9,486 nt of DNA from Actinomycetota bacterium. GTDB taxonomy: Bacteria; Actinomycetota; Acidimicrobiia; Acidimicrobiales; Ilumatobacteraceae. The position numbers and the translations under genes are program-made. Location: assembly GCA_009705435.1 (NCBI GenBank), contig WLTJ01000042.1, positions 1 to 9,486 of the forward strand, written 5' to 3'. Each line of letters begins with the position of its first letter. The stretch's first letter is position 1. Shown one piece after another: positions 1 to 6,901 of the stretch. The notes beneath the pieces were generated by a model that was not told the DNA's origin, did no database searches, and was given only the letters and a program-made list of their open reading frames with translations.

Positions 1-1751
1 AGCTGGCGAACCATCTCGGCAATGGGAGCGGGCAAGGCGGGTTCGACGAATAACAACGAGGCCCCTGGGGTGTCAAGTGCAGGCACTAATTCACTGCGAT
101 CAGCGGCTACCAAACCCTCTCGAATATCATTCAGCAATTGCTCAGCGAGAATCGCCTCTTGGGCAGTACGCGGATCAACATGTGCGATTTTGGTCAACGC
201 CTGATCAAGATCCGCGCGAGCGATTGCCGGACCGACAACGACCCACAAAATCTCATCAACCGACAACTCGCTACGTATTCGGTGCGGCAAAGCCGCTGCC
301 GCAAAGAAAGATTCGACGCCTACATCAAATCCCTGCCGTTCAAGTTCCAAGAGCGATCCAAACCCCGTGGCATTCAAGGTGTAGGGGTCATACATCCGCA
401 ACAGATAGGAACTTTGATGATCAAGTCTCTCCATCGCTTGGGGAATGAGTTCACCCACTATCAGTGAATCCGTTGGACCAGGAAGATGCACCCGCTGATG
501 TGCTTGTACAGCGCTAGTCACAAGCAACGTCCCCACAACCGCCACAGCGAGAGTAGTCAAAAGTCTCTTTGCCTTGAGCCACTGCAAAATCGTAAACATT
601 CGACACAGTGCAAAACACGAATGAGCAATTGTGAGGGCAGAAAGAATCCAGAACCAGCGAATTGTGTATTCAAAATATGGTCCGAAAATTCGCGATACGG
701 TGACTATTCCCACGATGAGAAAACTGCAGAACATCATCTGCATTCGCAGTAAGTCCGACAGACCTCGCCGACGCGCTAACAACGCGACGAATAAAACCAG
801 CGCAACAAAGGCGATGAAACCCGGGTAGCGCGCCCAAGTTTCTGATGGAGCGTGAGCGCCTGGGCCCGTCAACCAAGGACCGAGAATGTTCATTTGTGTG
901 GCGATCACTCGCACAGCCGAACCAAAAGCAATCGTGGGCTCTGAAGGCGAAGCAAAATGTTGCCACAGCACCGAGAGATTGCCTGGAGTGCGGCGCCACT
1001 GATCAAGAATGGAGGGACACCACATCACTAAACCAACTAATAGAGAAATACCTGCGGTTTGCACAATGAGCCTCTTGCGATGAACGTCATAGATGAGCAC
1101 GCTGAAAGCTCCGAATAATGCTGCAAGCACGAGAGGCACATATCCCGCGTGACATTGAACGCAATAACTCCCTACCGCCACCGCAAGGATGAACATTGTG
1201 GAGCGTCTCTTCGGACTCGAACGAAGGACTGGTGTAACAACCTCCGCGATGAGCAACACAAAAACCATAAAGGGCAGAACCGCAAGCCAAGGGTTCCATG
1301 GCTCGATCATGAAGTCCGTTCCCGAGGATCGAACAATGCATAAGCTCACTAGGCCCGTCAGAGCGGTCAACAGGCGTCCCCCACGCCTGTATGCCAACAT
1401 GGCCGCAGCGAGGATAGCCACGATGTGCACGCTGACGACGGCCACCATCAACGCATCGCTGCTACGTGCCCCCAGGAGATACATCGGCAGCATCGCCACC
1501 CACAGTGCTGGACCAGGATGCGAACCTTGTGTCCCTGCGTCACCAACAATGCGTCCTGCCGCACCGACTAAAGGAGGATGAGCCAAAAAACCACGCATGT
1601 GCAATTCGGCCTGAGCCATATCACCTGCAGGAAACCAGCGATCCCGACTGATCAGAGTGACCACAGCGATCAGCAGGGGCACACTGACGATCGCCGTGAT
1701 CAATCCCACGCTCTTGCACTCAAGCGAACGCTGACGCAGGGATCCAAACAC
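1..1751 (-). CDS. GT-C-type polytopic membrane protein, copy 1 (partial, 3' end beyond left edge)
   Basis: The reverse strand is open from a GTG at 1751 to the window edge, giving 583 codons without a stop. The in-frame TAG at 1761-1763 lies four codons before it, so GTG 1751 is the first possible start. The product begins with a membrane segment (about residues 16-34), followed by WFPAGD with acidic D44 and E49 in the first predicted outer loop, an HPGP motif at 78-81, EPWNPW at 150-155, and several further hydrophobic segments to about residue 380. A soluble C-terminal domain follows. This is the layout of GT-C transferases (ArnT/PMT-like), which use polyprenyl-phosphate sugars on the outer membrane face. 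It is clearly homologous to the 611-residue protein at 6898-8733; by comparison only about 30 residues are missing. The family call is by architecture; donor and acceptor are unknown. Start context suggests a leaderless mRNA. Confidence 0.85.
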   Translation of the reverse strand, partial: MFGSLRQRSLECKSVGLITAIVSVPLLIAVVTLISRDRWFPAGDMAQAELHMRGFLAHPPLVGAAGRIVGDAGTQGSHPGPALWVAMLPMYLLGARSSDALMVAVVSVHIVAILAAAMLAYRRGGRLLTALTGLVSLCIVRSSGTDFMIEPWNPWLAVLPFMVFVLLIAEVVTPVLRSSPKRRSTMFILAVAVGSYCVQCHAGYVPLVLAALFGAFSVLIYDVHRKRLIVQTAGISLLVGLVMWCPSILDQWRRTPGNLSVLWQHFASPSEPTIAFGSAVRVIATQMNILGPWLTGPGAHAPSETWARYPGFIAFVALVLFVALLARRRGLSDLLRMQMMFCSFLIVGIVTVSRIFGPYFEYTIRWFWILSALTIAHSCFALCRMFTILQWLKAKRLLTTLAVAVVGTLLVTSAVQAHQRVHLPGPTDSLIVGELIPQAMERLDHQSSYLLRMYDPYTLNATGFGSLLELERQGFDVGVESFFAAAALPHRIRSELSVDEILWVVVGPAIARADLDQALTKIAHVDPRTAQEAILAEQLLNDIREGLVAADRSELVPALDTPGASLLFVEPALPAPIAEMVRQ

Positions 1752-1757
1752 GCCAAA

Positions 1758-1763
1758 ACTCTA
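1758..1763 (-). promoter_or_regulatory. -10 box for leaderless GT-C copy 1
   Basis: On the reverse strand TAGAGT matches the TAnnnT -10 pattern and is separated from the GTG start at 1751 by exactly six bases (TTTGGC). Initiation seven bases after the box would put the first mRNA base on the start codon. No Shine-Dalgarno motif is visible and no convincing -35 hexamer stands upstream. The box overlaps the in-frame TAG that ends the upstream reading frame. Confidence 0.45.
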
Positions 1764-1821
1764 CTCGCCGTGGACTCGTCGACGGTTGCATCATGAACCC
1801 CACCGACAAGGCGACACCTAG

Positions 1822-1827
1822 TAAACT
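1822..1827 (+). promoter_or_regulatory. -10 box for leaderless start of the plus-strand operon
   Basis: TAAACT fits TAnnnT and ends eight bases before the ATG at 1836, so a typical start point lands on or within a base or two of that ATG. There is no purine-rich Shine-Dalgarno sequence in between, which supports a leaderless transcript. No good -35 element is seen at normal spacing. Confidence 0.4.
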
Positions 1828-1835
1828 TTGTTCGC

Positions 1836-2174
1836 ATGGCACTGGCACCTTCTCTTCATTCTTTGGTGCACTCCACTGCAGTGACGATATTGCAACATGA
1901 CCTACCTGGGTTACCAGAGATAGTCGCGCAAGAAGTCGCTACTTTCACTGTGCGACGACTGGGTGTTCTGGCGGCACATATGCGCCTCGGCGTCGCGGCG
2001 ATCGCTTTGCTTGTACGTCTCTTCGCATCAATCGCTGGTCAACCACGCTTGCTATGGCTGAGCAAGACTCACCTTCCCCTTTTGGGCGAGTATTTCCGAT
2101 TAATTCGTTCTTTGTCCTATGCCTATATCTGGGAAAAATGGCCTGATACGCGCTCCGATGGATCACCCGCATGA
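1836..2174 (+). CDS. Hypothetical 112-residue protein coupled to the GMC oxidoreductase
   Basis: I do not recognise a named family. The 112-residue product looks mostly helical, with an Arg-containing region around residues 40-50, one hydrophobic stretch at about 50-68 (VAAIALLVRLFASIAG lies inside it) and a Tyr/Trp-rich C-terminal part with the sequence YIWEKWPD. It has no signal-peptide cleavage pattern and no metal or cofactor motif. Its TGA shares the ATGA at 2171-2174 with the start of the GMC gene, so the two are translationally coupled and probably made in similar amounts. It is first in the operon, with a leaderless-type start. Several flavoprotein dehydrogenases work with a small partner subunit or have an equivalent helical N-terminal extension. 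A partner, anchor or maturation role for the downstream enzyme is therefore reasonable, but it is inference from context only. Confidence 0.75.
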   Translation: MALAPSLHSLVHSTAVTILQHDLPGLPEIVAQEVATFTVRRLGVLAAHMRLGVAAIALLVRLFASIAGQPRLLWLSKTHLPLLGEYFRLIRSLSYAYIWEKWPDTRSDGSPA

Positions 2175-3640
2175 ACAGCATGCAACAAATTTGGGATGAC
2201 GCCAACGAGTCAAAAATGTCCTGCGAGGTGTTAATCATCGGATCTGGTGCAGGCGGATCACCAACCGCAGCACTTTTGGCCGAAGCTGGCTTTGATGTCC
2301 TCGTCGTTGAAGAGGGTCGGTGGGTTGAACAAGGCACAGTCGCTCCATTTTCATTAGATCAAATGGAGCAGCAATATCGCGGTGGCGGTGTCACGGTGGC
2401 ACTCGGTCTACCAAGTATTGCCTATACCGAGGGACGTTGTGCTGGAGGAGGCACTGAAGTTAATAGTGGCTTATATCGACGGCCACCGACTGAAGTTGTT
2501 GAACGGTGGCGAGATCGCTGGGATGTTCGCGATCTTGACCCCGATGAATTAATGAAGACTGCCACTGAAGTTGAAACTGATATTCATGTCACTCATCTAC
2601 CTGGACCTGCCAGTGTTCCGAGTCAACTTCTTCGTCAAGGCGCCGACGCTCTGGGCTGGAAACATGACGAGAGTCCGCGCTGGATGACCTATCCCGACGG
2701 CAACCCGCGGCATGGCCAGCGACAGTCAATGACGCGGACCTATTTACCACGGGCGGCGAAAGCCGGGGCGCGTATCTTGACCCAATGTCGTGTCAACAAA
2801 ATCAACATTTCCCATGGCAAAGCCACATATGCAGATATCTCATTGGCGAATGGTCAAGCAGGAAGAATTAGTTTCAAGTTCGTCTTTGTTTGCGGTGGCG
2901 CAATTCAAACACCTGCCATCTTGCAACGTTCTGGATTGCGAAAAAACATCGGCCAAACCTTGGCAGTTCATCCAACTGTCAAACTCTCCGCACGTTTTGC
3001 CGATGCCATCAATGTGCCTGATGATGTTCCCGTGCACCAAGTCAAAGAGTTCGCCCCTGATCTCTCATTCGGAGGTTCGGCTAGTCATGCAGGCCTCATT
3101 GCTCTTTCCTTGCTTGATCAGTGGTCGGATTTCAAGGGTGCCATTGAAGACTGGCGCAATATGGCTGTTTATTACGCGGCCATTACCAGCGAGGGGCGGG
3201 GACGGGTGATGAGCGTGCCGGGATTAGTTGATCCAGTCGTCACCTACCGCCTCACCGCTCGCGACCGCGAACTATTGCGTAGCGGATTATCCCGACTTTC
3301 ATTACTGATGCTTGAGGCTGGCGCTACTGAGGTCTACCCCGCATTTCGTGGAGCACCGATTGTGCGGGGGCGCAAAGATCTCGCAACATTGCAAAAACGC
3401 TTCAGTGCTAATAAGGCGAGCGTGATGACCGTGCATCTTTGTTCGACGGTTCCCTTAGGTGAAAATCGCGACCTGTGTGGGGCGGGAAGTTACGGTCTCG
3501 TGCACGAGACAAAAAATGTTTATGTCAACGATGCCTCACTACTCCCAGATGCCCCAGGAGTCAATCCTCAAGCGAGTGTGATGGCCATCGCTGTTCGTAA
3601 TGCCCGCCACTTCATTGCACAGGAAAAGCCCCATGCCTAA
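2171..3640 (+). CDS. GMC-family FAD-dependent oxidoreductase
   Basis: The 489-residue protein has the GMC (glucose-methanol-choline) oxidoreductase plan. An N-terminal beta strand leads into the FAD dinucleotide-binding motif GSGAGG at 24-29, with acidic E47/E48 (VVEEG) placed to bind the adenosine ribose. A flavin-contact segment GGGTEVNSG lies at 92-100, a substrate domain fills the middle, and the C-terminal GMC signature runs from NDASLLPD (453-460) to GVNPQ (463-467). The expected catalytic pair is H422 (in VHLCST) and N465. Such enzymes oxidise primary or secondary alcohols, passing electrons to oxygen or another acceptor. Length is normal for a compact member. No signal peptide is present, so it should be cytoplasmic or membrane-associated. 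ATG 2171 overlaps the upstream stop by four bases and has only a weak GGA upstream; M4 or M16 are possible alternative starts. Substrate is unknown; a sugar, lipid alcohol or sterol-like compound are all possible. Confidence 0.93.
   Translation: MNSMQQIWDDANESKMSCEVLIIGSGAGGSPTAALLAEAGFDVLVVEEGRWVEQGTVAPFSLDQMEQQYRGGGVTVALGLPSIAYTEGRCAGGGTEVNSGLYRRPPTEVVERWRDRWDVRDLDPDELMKTATEVETDIHVTHLPGPASVPSQLLRQGADALGWKHDESPRWMTYPDGNPRHGQRQSMTRTYLPRAAKAGARILTQCRVNKINISHGKATYADISLANGQAGRISFKFVFVCGGAIQTPAILQRSGLRKNIGQTLAVHPTVKLSARFADAINVPDDVPVHQVKEFAPDLSFGGSASHAGLIALSLLDQWSDFKGAIEDWRNMAVYYAAITSEGRGRVMSVPGLVDPVVTYRLTARDRELLRSGLSRLSLLMLEAGATEVYPAFRGAPIVRGRKDLATLQKRFSANKASVMTVHLCSTVPLGENRDLCGAGSYGLVHETKNVYVNDASLLPDAPGVNPQASVMAIAVRNARHFIAQEKPHA
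3621..3625 (+). promoter_or_regulatory. Ribosome binding site setting the start of the first SDR gene
   Basis: AGGAA stands seven bases before ATG 3633, inside the end of the GMC gene. It favours ATG 3633 over the in-frame ATG at 3600, which lacks such a motif and would lengthen the overlap to 41 bases. Confidence 0.6.
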
Positions 3641-4691
3641 CAATCCAACCCATCTTCCTCTGATCATCACTGGCGCAGCCGGTTGGCTTGGTCGGGCATT
3701 GAGCTCCCATGTTGCGCACAATGCCGATGGTCTCGGTGTCTCGCAACTGATTGCCCTCGTGCGCGATTCCGAGGAACAAGCCCTTTTGCAATCTTCTCTG
3801 CCGAAAGACAACAATCTTGACCTCAGGATCCTCATTGGCGATGTCACCAACACACCAGATATAGACCGCCTATTTGCATCATCCTCGGGCGCCTTTGATC
3901 TTGTCCACACCGCGGGAATTATTCATCCCAAGAAAATCGCCGACCTTTTTGCGGTCAATGAAACAGCCACCAAAAATGTCATGCAACGAGCACTACATCG
4001 CGGTGCTCGCCGTGTCGTGCACATCTCCTCCAACAGTCCGTTTGGCAATAACCCCCACACTCAAGACACTTTTCGCGCTGATGAACCATTTAATCCGTAC
4101 CTGGCTTACGGGGCCTCCAAGATGGGCGGTGAAATTGCCGTGCAGGAAAGTGTGTCGCAGGGACTCAATGCTGTCATCGTGCGTCCGCCGTGGTTTTATG
4201 GTCCATTTCAGCCAGCGCGTCAGACGACTTTTTTCTCCATGGTGAAGTCAGGAAAATTTCCGGTCTTCGGCGACGGGGCACAACGCCGCTCGATGGTCTT
4301 CATTGACAATCTCGTAGACGGTGTGTGCCGAGCGCGAGCGTGGGAGGGTGAGCCAGGACGCGGTTGGTGGATTGCTGATACACAGGCTTACCGCGTCAGT
4401 GAGATCGTGGAGACCGTAGGACGCGCCTTGACTGATGAAGGCCACACCGTCAAGAAAAATAGACTTCGTTTACCCCATCTCCTCGGACAAGTTGCCGAAA
4501 CGGCTGACGGCTTCATCCAACGGACTGGACGCTATGTGCAACAAGTCCATGTCTTGGGCGAAATGAATAAGACCATCGCCTGCGATATCTCTTCGGCCAC
4601 CCATGACCTTGGTTATGTACCTGCCGTGTCTCTCTACGAAGGTATGCGGCGCAGTATTCGTTGGTGCGCGCAACAAGGTATCGAATTATGA
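3633..4691 (+). CDS. NAD(P)-dependent epimerase/dehydratase-like protein (extended SDR), first of two
   Basis: The 352-residue product is an extended short-chain dehydrogenase/reductase. It starts with a Rossmann fold carrying TGAAGWLG at 13-20 and has a conserved serine pair at 132-133 (ISSNSPFG), the catalytic Y159-x3-K163, and the RPPWFYGP segment typical of the substrate-binding half. R44 after the second strand could favour NADP, but this is weak evidence. Relatives include nucleotide-sugar epimerases, 4,6-dehydratases and 3-beta-hydroxysteroid dehydrogenase-like enzymes; sequence alone does not choose between them. The start is ATG 3633, behind AGGAA and overlapping the GMC stop by eight bases. 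The gene ends in ATGA shared with the next SDR, so GMC, this gene and the next are one translationally coupled unit. The motifs are intact and the enzyme should be active and cytoplasmic. Confidence 0.9.
   Translation: MPNNPTHLPLIITGAAGWLGRALSSHVAHNADGLGVSQLIALVRDSEEQALLQSSLPKDNNLDLRILIGDVTNTPDIDRLFASSSGAFDLVHTAGIIHPKKIADLFAVNETATKNVMQRALHRGARRVVHISSNSPFGNNPHTQDTFRADEPFNPYLAYGASKMGGEIAVQESVSQGLNAVIVRPPWFYGPFQPARQTTFFSMVKSGKFPVFGDGAQRRSMVFIDNLVDGVCRARAWEGEPGRGWWIADTQAYRVSEIVETVGRALTDEGHTVKKNRLRLPHLLGQVAETADGFIQRTGRYVQQVHVLGEMNKTIACDISSATHDLGYVPAVSLYEGMRRSIRWCAQQGIEL
4675..4679 (+). promoter_or_regulatory. Ribosome binding site setting the start of the second SDR gene
   Basis: AAGGT lies eight bases before ATG 4688 within the end of the preceding gene. 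It supports ATG 4688 rather than the in-frame ATG at 4661. The Rossmann strand (MTISLVTGG) also begins directly at this start, as expected for the family. Confidence 0.55.
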
Positions 4692-5731
4692 CAATCAGTC
4701 TGGTGACTGGCGGCAGTGGATATTTTGGATCTCTGTTGGTGCAACGATTAATAACTGCTGGTCATCAAGTTCGCGTCCTCGATCTCAATGACACCCCCGA
4801 TAGACCATCCGCCGTTGAATTCGTCTGTGGGGATATCCGCAACCCAGGCGATGTCCACATTGCAACAGAGGGGGTGGATATCGTTTTTCATAATGTGGCA
4901 CAAGTTCCACTCGCCAAAGACAAAGATCTACTTCGCACCGTCAACATCGACGGAACGCGCATCCTTTTAGATGCCTGCATCGAACACAAAGTGCGCAAGG
5001 TTGTCCATACGTCCTCCAGTGCGATATTCGGTATACCAGCATCAAATCCCGTCTTCCCTCACGATGCGCCACGCCCCTTAGAAGCCTACGGACTTGCCAA
5101 ACTAGAAGCCGAGAACCTCTGTCATACAGCAATCAAAAGTGGACTAGATATTTCGATTGTGCGTCCGCGAACAATTCTCGGACATGGACGACTAGGTATT
5201 TTTGGAATTCTTTTTGATTGGATTGCTGATGGGGCCGATCCTTTTGTTCTGGGAAAGGGTGATAACCGCTATCAGTTTGTGCACGCTGAAGACCTAGCCG
5301 AGATCTGTCTATTAGCAGGAACAACAAGTGATCCGAATATCTTCAATGCGGGAACAGATCGCTTTGGAACAATGCGTGAAGCGTTAGAACACTTATGCTC
5401 CTATGCCAATACTGGTTCGCGCGTGCGATCACTGCCCGTTGGTCCCACCTCGTTAGCGATGCGCTTGGCAGCGGGACTGCACCTCGCCCCTTTTGCTCCT
5501 TACCATTGGATCATGTATTCAAAGTCAATGTGGTTTGATGTGGAACATGCCCACAGCCAACTTGGCTGGGCTCCTCGTTGGTCTAACGATGAAATGTTTC
5601 AGCAGAGTTTTGATTGGTTTGTCACCAATCGTCAGGCGACCAACGATCTCGGTGCCTCTCAACATCGCCGTTCCGCAAAACAGGGACTCCTCAGCGTCGT
5701 CAAAAAAGGGACTCGACTCTTACCGCGTTGA
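4688..5731 (+). CDS. NAD(P)-dependent epimerase/dehydratase-like protein (extended SDR), second of two
   Basis: This 347-residue extended SDR has TGGSGYFG at 7-14, an acidic D32 after the second strand (VLDLND) that suggests NAD, TSSSAIFG at 108-115 and the catalytic Y134-x3-K138. The substrate half contains RPRTILG and FVHAEDLA. Overall it looks like UDP-glucose 4-epimerase and 3-beta-hydroxysteroid dehydrogenase/isomerase relatives; the exact reaction is open. The start is ATG 4688, sharing ATGA with the previous gene. A tail after about residue 316 is rich in Lys/Arg (HRRSAK, VKKGTR, LLPR end), lies beyond the catalytic core and could touch membrane or a partner. The gene is last in its operon and its end overlaps the convergent glycosyltransferase gene by 12 bases, leaving no room for an ordinary intergenic terminator. 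Confidence 0.9.
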   Translation: MTISLVTGGSGYFGSLLVQRLITAGHQVRVLDLNDTPDRPSAVEFVCGDIRNPGDVHIATEGVDIVFHNVAQVPLAKDKDLLRTVNIDGTRILLDACIEHKVRKVVHTSSSAIFGIPASNPVFPHDAPRPLEAYGLAKLEAENLCHTAIKSGLDISIVRPRTILGHGRLGIFGILFDWIADGADPFVLGKGDNRYQFVHAEDLAEICLLAGTTSDPNIFNAGTDRFGTMREALEHLCSYANTGSRVRSLPVGPTSLAMRLAAGLHLAPFAPYHWIMYSKSMWFDVEHAHSQLGWAPRWSNDEMFQQSFDWFVTNRQATNDLGASQHRRSAKQGLLSVVKKGTRLLPR

Positions 5732-6901
5732 ATGACGCTGCACTACCTGAGCGTGGAGAGGGCGCAGAACGCCGGCGGCCAATGCATCCCATGTCAGAGA
5801 CCGAGCCCGACTCTGGGCGCGGGTTGACAGTTCATTGCGCAACTTCTCATCGACAAGAATATCGGCGATGCCTTGACCCATTAATTCAAGCGGAGCGAGA
5901 ATTCCCGTCTCATCATGCAACACTGAACAGCGATGCCCGCTGATATCAGTGGCCACTGCTGGCGTACCACAGCCGGCGGCTTCAGTGAGAGTGAGTCCCC
6001 AACCTTCAGCCAATGAAGCACTCGTCATGATCCACGCTCGGCGATAATGCTCGCGTAACTCTTCACGCGAAACCCGCCCGGCGAGAGTGACCCACGTACG
6101 GGCATCATTGCGTTCAATCCATTCGTTGATTTGTGGGCGCTGTGGTCCATCTCCGACCAAGGTTAAAGAAAGATTCGGGACTCGTTTTCTTGCCACTGCC
6201 ACTTGTTCAAGGAGTTCTACAAAACGTTTGACTGGCGCTTGCCGGCCCACCGCCAGAACTGACGGATGATCTGTCTTAGTTCCACCAGGGCTAAAAAACG
6301 CATCCACTCCAACGGGTCCCGTCGTCACGAGATTTGGCTTCCAACCCAATTCAATGAGTTCTTGTTGTGTGTCATCCGATGTCGTGACAGTTGGGGTGCG
6401 CCGATAAAAGGGTGGAGCAAACTTCGTTTCCAAGGCCCGCCCAAGTGCCGCCAACGGAGCAGGAAAAACCTGATTCCACATCGGTCCGTGAATGTGATGA
6501 AGGATCAAAATACGCGGTTTACGACACCATAAGGGCGACATCCATGGCACCCCATTCCAGATCTCCACAAGAGCGTCATAGTCCCCCATTCGACCCATGA
6601 GTTCAGAACCCATGACTCGTGGGAAAACTGTCATCCGCCCACCACGACGAACAACGTCATACCCGTTTCGTTGTGCGACTGCGGGTAAACCCGCGGCATG
6701 CGATGTTCGATGCAAAACCGAGAGGCCAGCTTCTTGCCAGCGCTTCATAAACTCATCAGCGTGATTTTCTGAACCACCTGCTTCGTTGTCATCAAAATCA
6801 CGCCACGCCAAAACATGCACCCGACGAGTGCCGCGGTCAAGCATTTCACCAGCCATCTCGACGAGAGAAAGATTGTCAGAGGTATCCGCTATCTCACTCA
6901 T
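5720..6901 (-). CDS. GT4 family glycosyltransferase (GT-B fold)
   Basis: The 393-residue protein is a retaining glycosyltransferase of the group-1/GT4 type, transferring a sugar from a nucleotide donor on the cytoplasmic side. The N-terminal acceptor domain carries GGSENHA at 42-48, the glycine loop of this fold. The C-terminal donor domain has VGR (218-220) followed by KR at 225-226, LVGDGPQ at 248-254, and the E-x7-E signature E299...E307 in AEGWGLTLTEAAG. All key residues are present, so it should be active. There is no membrane segment. Its ATG shares ATGA with the stop of the GT-C-like gene upstream, so the two are coupled and probably act in one glycan or glycolipid pathway. The 3' end overlaps the convergent SDR gene by 12 bases. 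The first 25 or so residues precede the first strand and are poorly conserved in character. Donor and acceptor are unknown. Confidence 0.92.
   Translation of the reverse strand: MSEIADTSDNLSLVEMAGEMLDRGTRRVHVLAWRDFDDNEAGGSENHADEFMKRWQEAGLSVLHRTSHAAGLPAVAQRNGYDVVRRGGRMTVFPRVMGSELMGRMGDYDALVEIWNGVPWMSPLWCRKPRILILHHIHGPMWNQVFPAPLAALGRALETKFAPPFYRRTPTVTTSDDTQQELIELGWKPNLVTTGPVGVDAFFSPGGTKTDHPSVLAVGRQAPVKRFVELLEQVAVARKRVPNLSLTLVGDGPQRPQINEWIERNDARTWVTLAGRVSREELREHYRRAWIMTSASLAEGWGLTLTEAAGCGTPAVATDISGHRCSVLHDETGILAPLELMGQGIADILVDEKLRNELSTRAQSRARSLTWDALAAGVLRPLHAQVVQRHSTR

Larger units (their letters stand above)
1752..1835. other. Divergent intergenic region
   Basis: This 84-base gap separates the start of GT-C copy 1 (leftward) from the start of the four-gene operon (rightward) and is the only clear two-way promoter region in the window. 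It holds a -10 box for each direction and a perfect 8-base palindrome, CGTCGACG, at 1777-1784. The palindrome is short enough to be chance but lies between the two boxes, where a shared regulator could bind. Confidence 0.6.

Noticed and set aside
1777..1784. 8-base palindrome CGTCGACG as an operator
   Set aside because: Too short and not extended by flanking symmetry; kept only as a remark in the intergenic entry.
1723..1794. Reverse-strand ATG-ATG at 1789-1794 opening a 24-codon frame that overlaps the start of GT-C copy 1; considered as true start with a frameshift
   Set aside because: The main frame has its own GTG with a well-placed -10 box, and the paralogue's N-terminus needs only a few more residues. 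No frameshift is required.
22..1796. Several short plus-strand and minus-strand open frames across the left end
   Set aside because: They are shadows of the long reverse-strand membrane protein gene, whose frame is open throughout and aligns with a full-length paralogue.
1945..2337. 130-residue reverse-strand open frame across the start of the GMC gene
   Set aside because: It covers two plus-strand genes with clear coupling and a FAD motif; its product is low-complexity and Arg/Pro/Ser-rich.
3600..3632. Upstream ATG start (3600) for the first SDR
   Set aside because: ATG 3633 has AGGAA at good spacing and begins just before the Rossmann strand; the extra 11 residues would only be the GMC 3' end read in another frame.
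3539..3910. 123-residue reverse-strand open frame over the GMC/SDR junction
   Set aside because: Antisense to conserved GMC C-terminal and SDR N-terminal motifs, and has no recognisable domain.
4661..4687. Upstream ATG start (4661) for the second SDR
   Set aside because: ATG 4688 shares ATGA with the previous stop, has AAGGT upstream and starts directly at the first beta strand.
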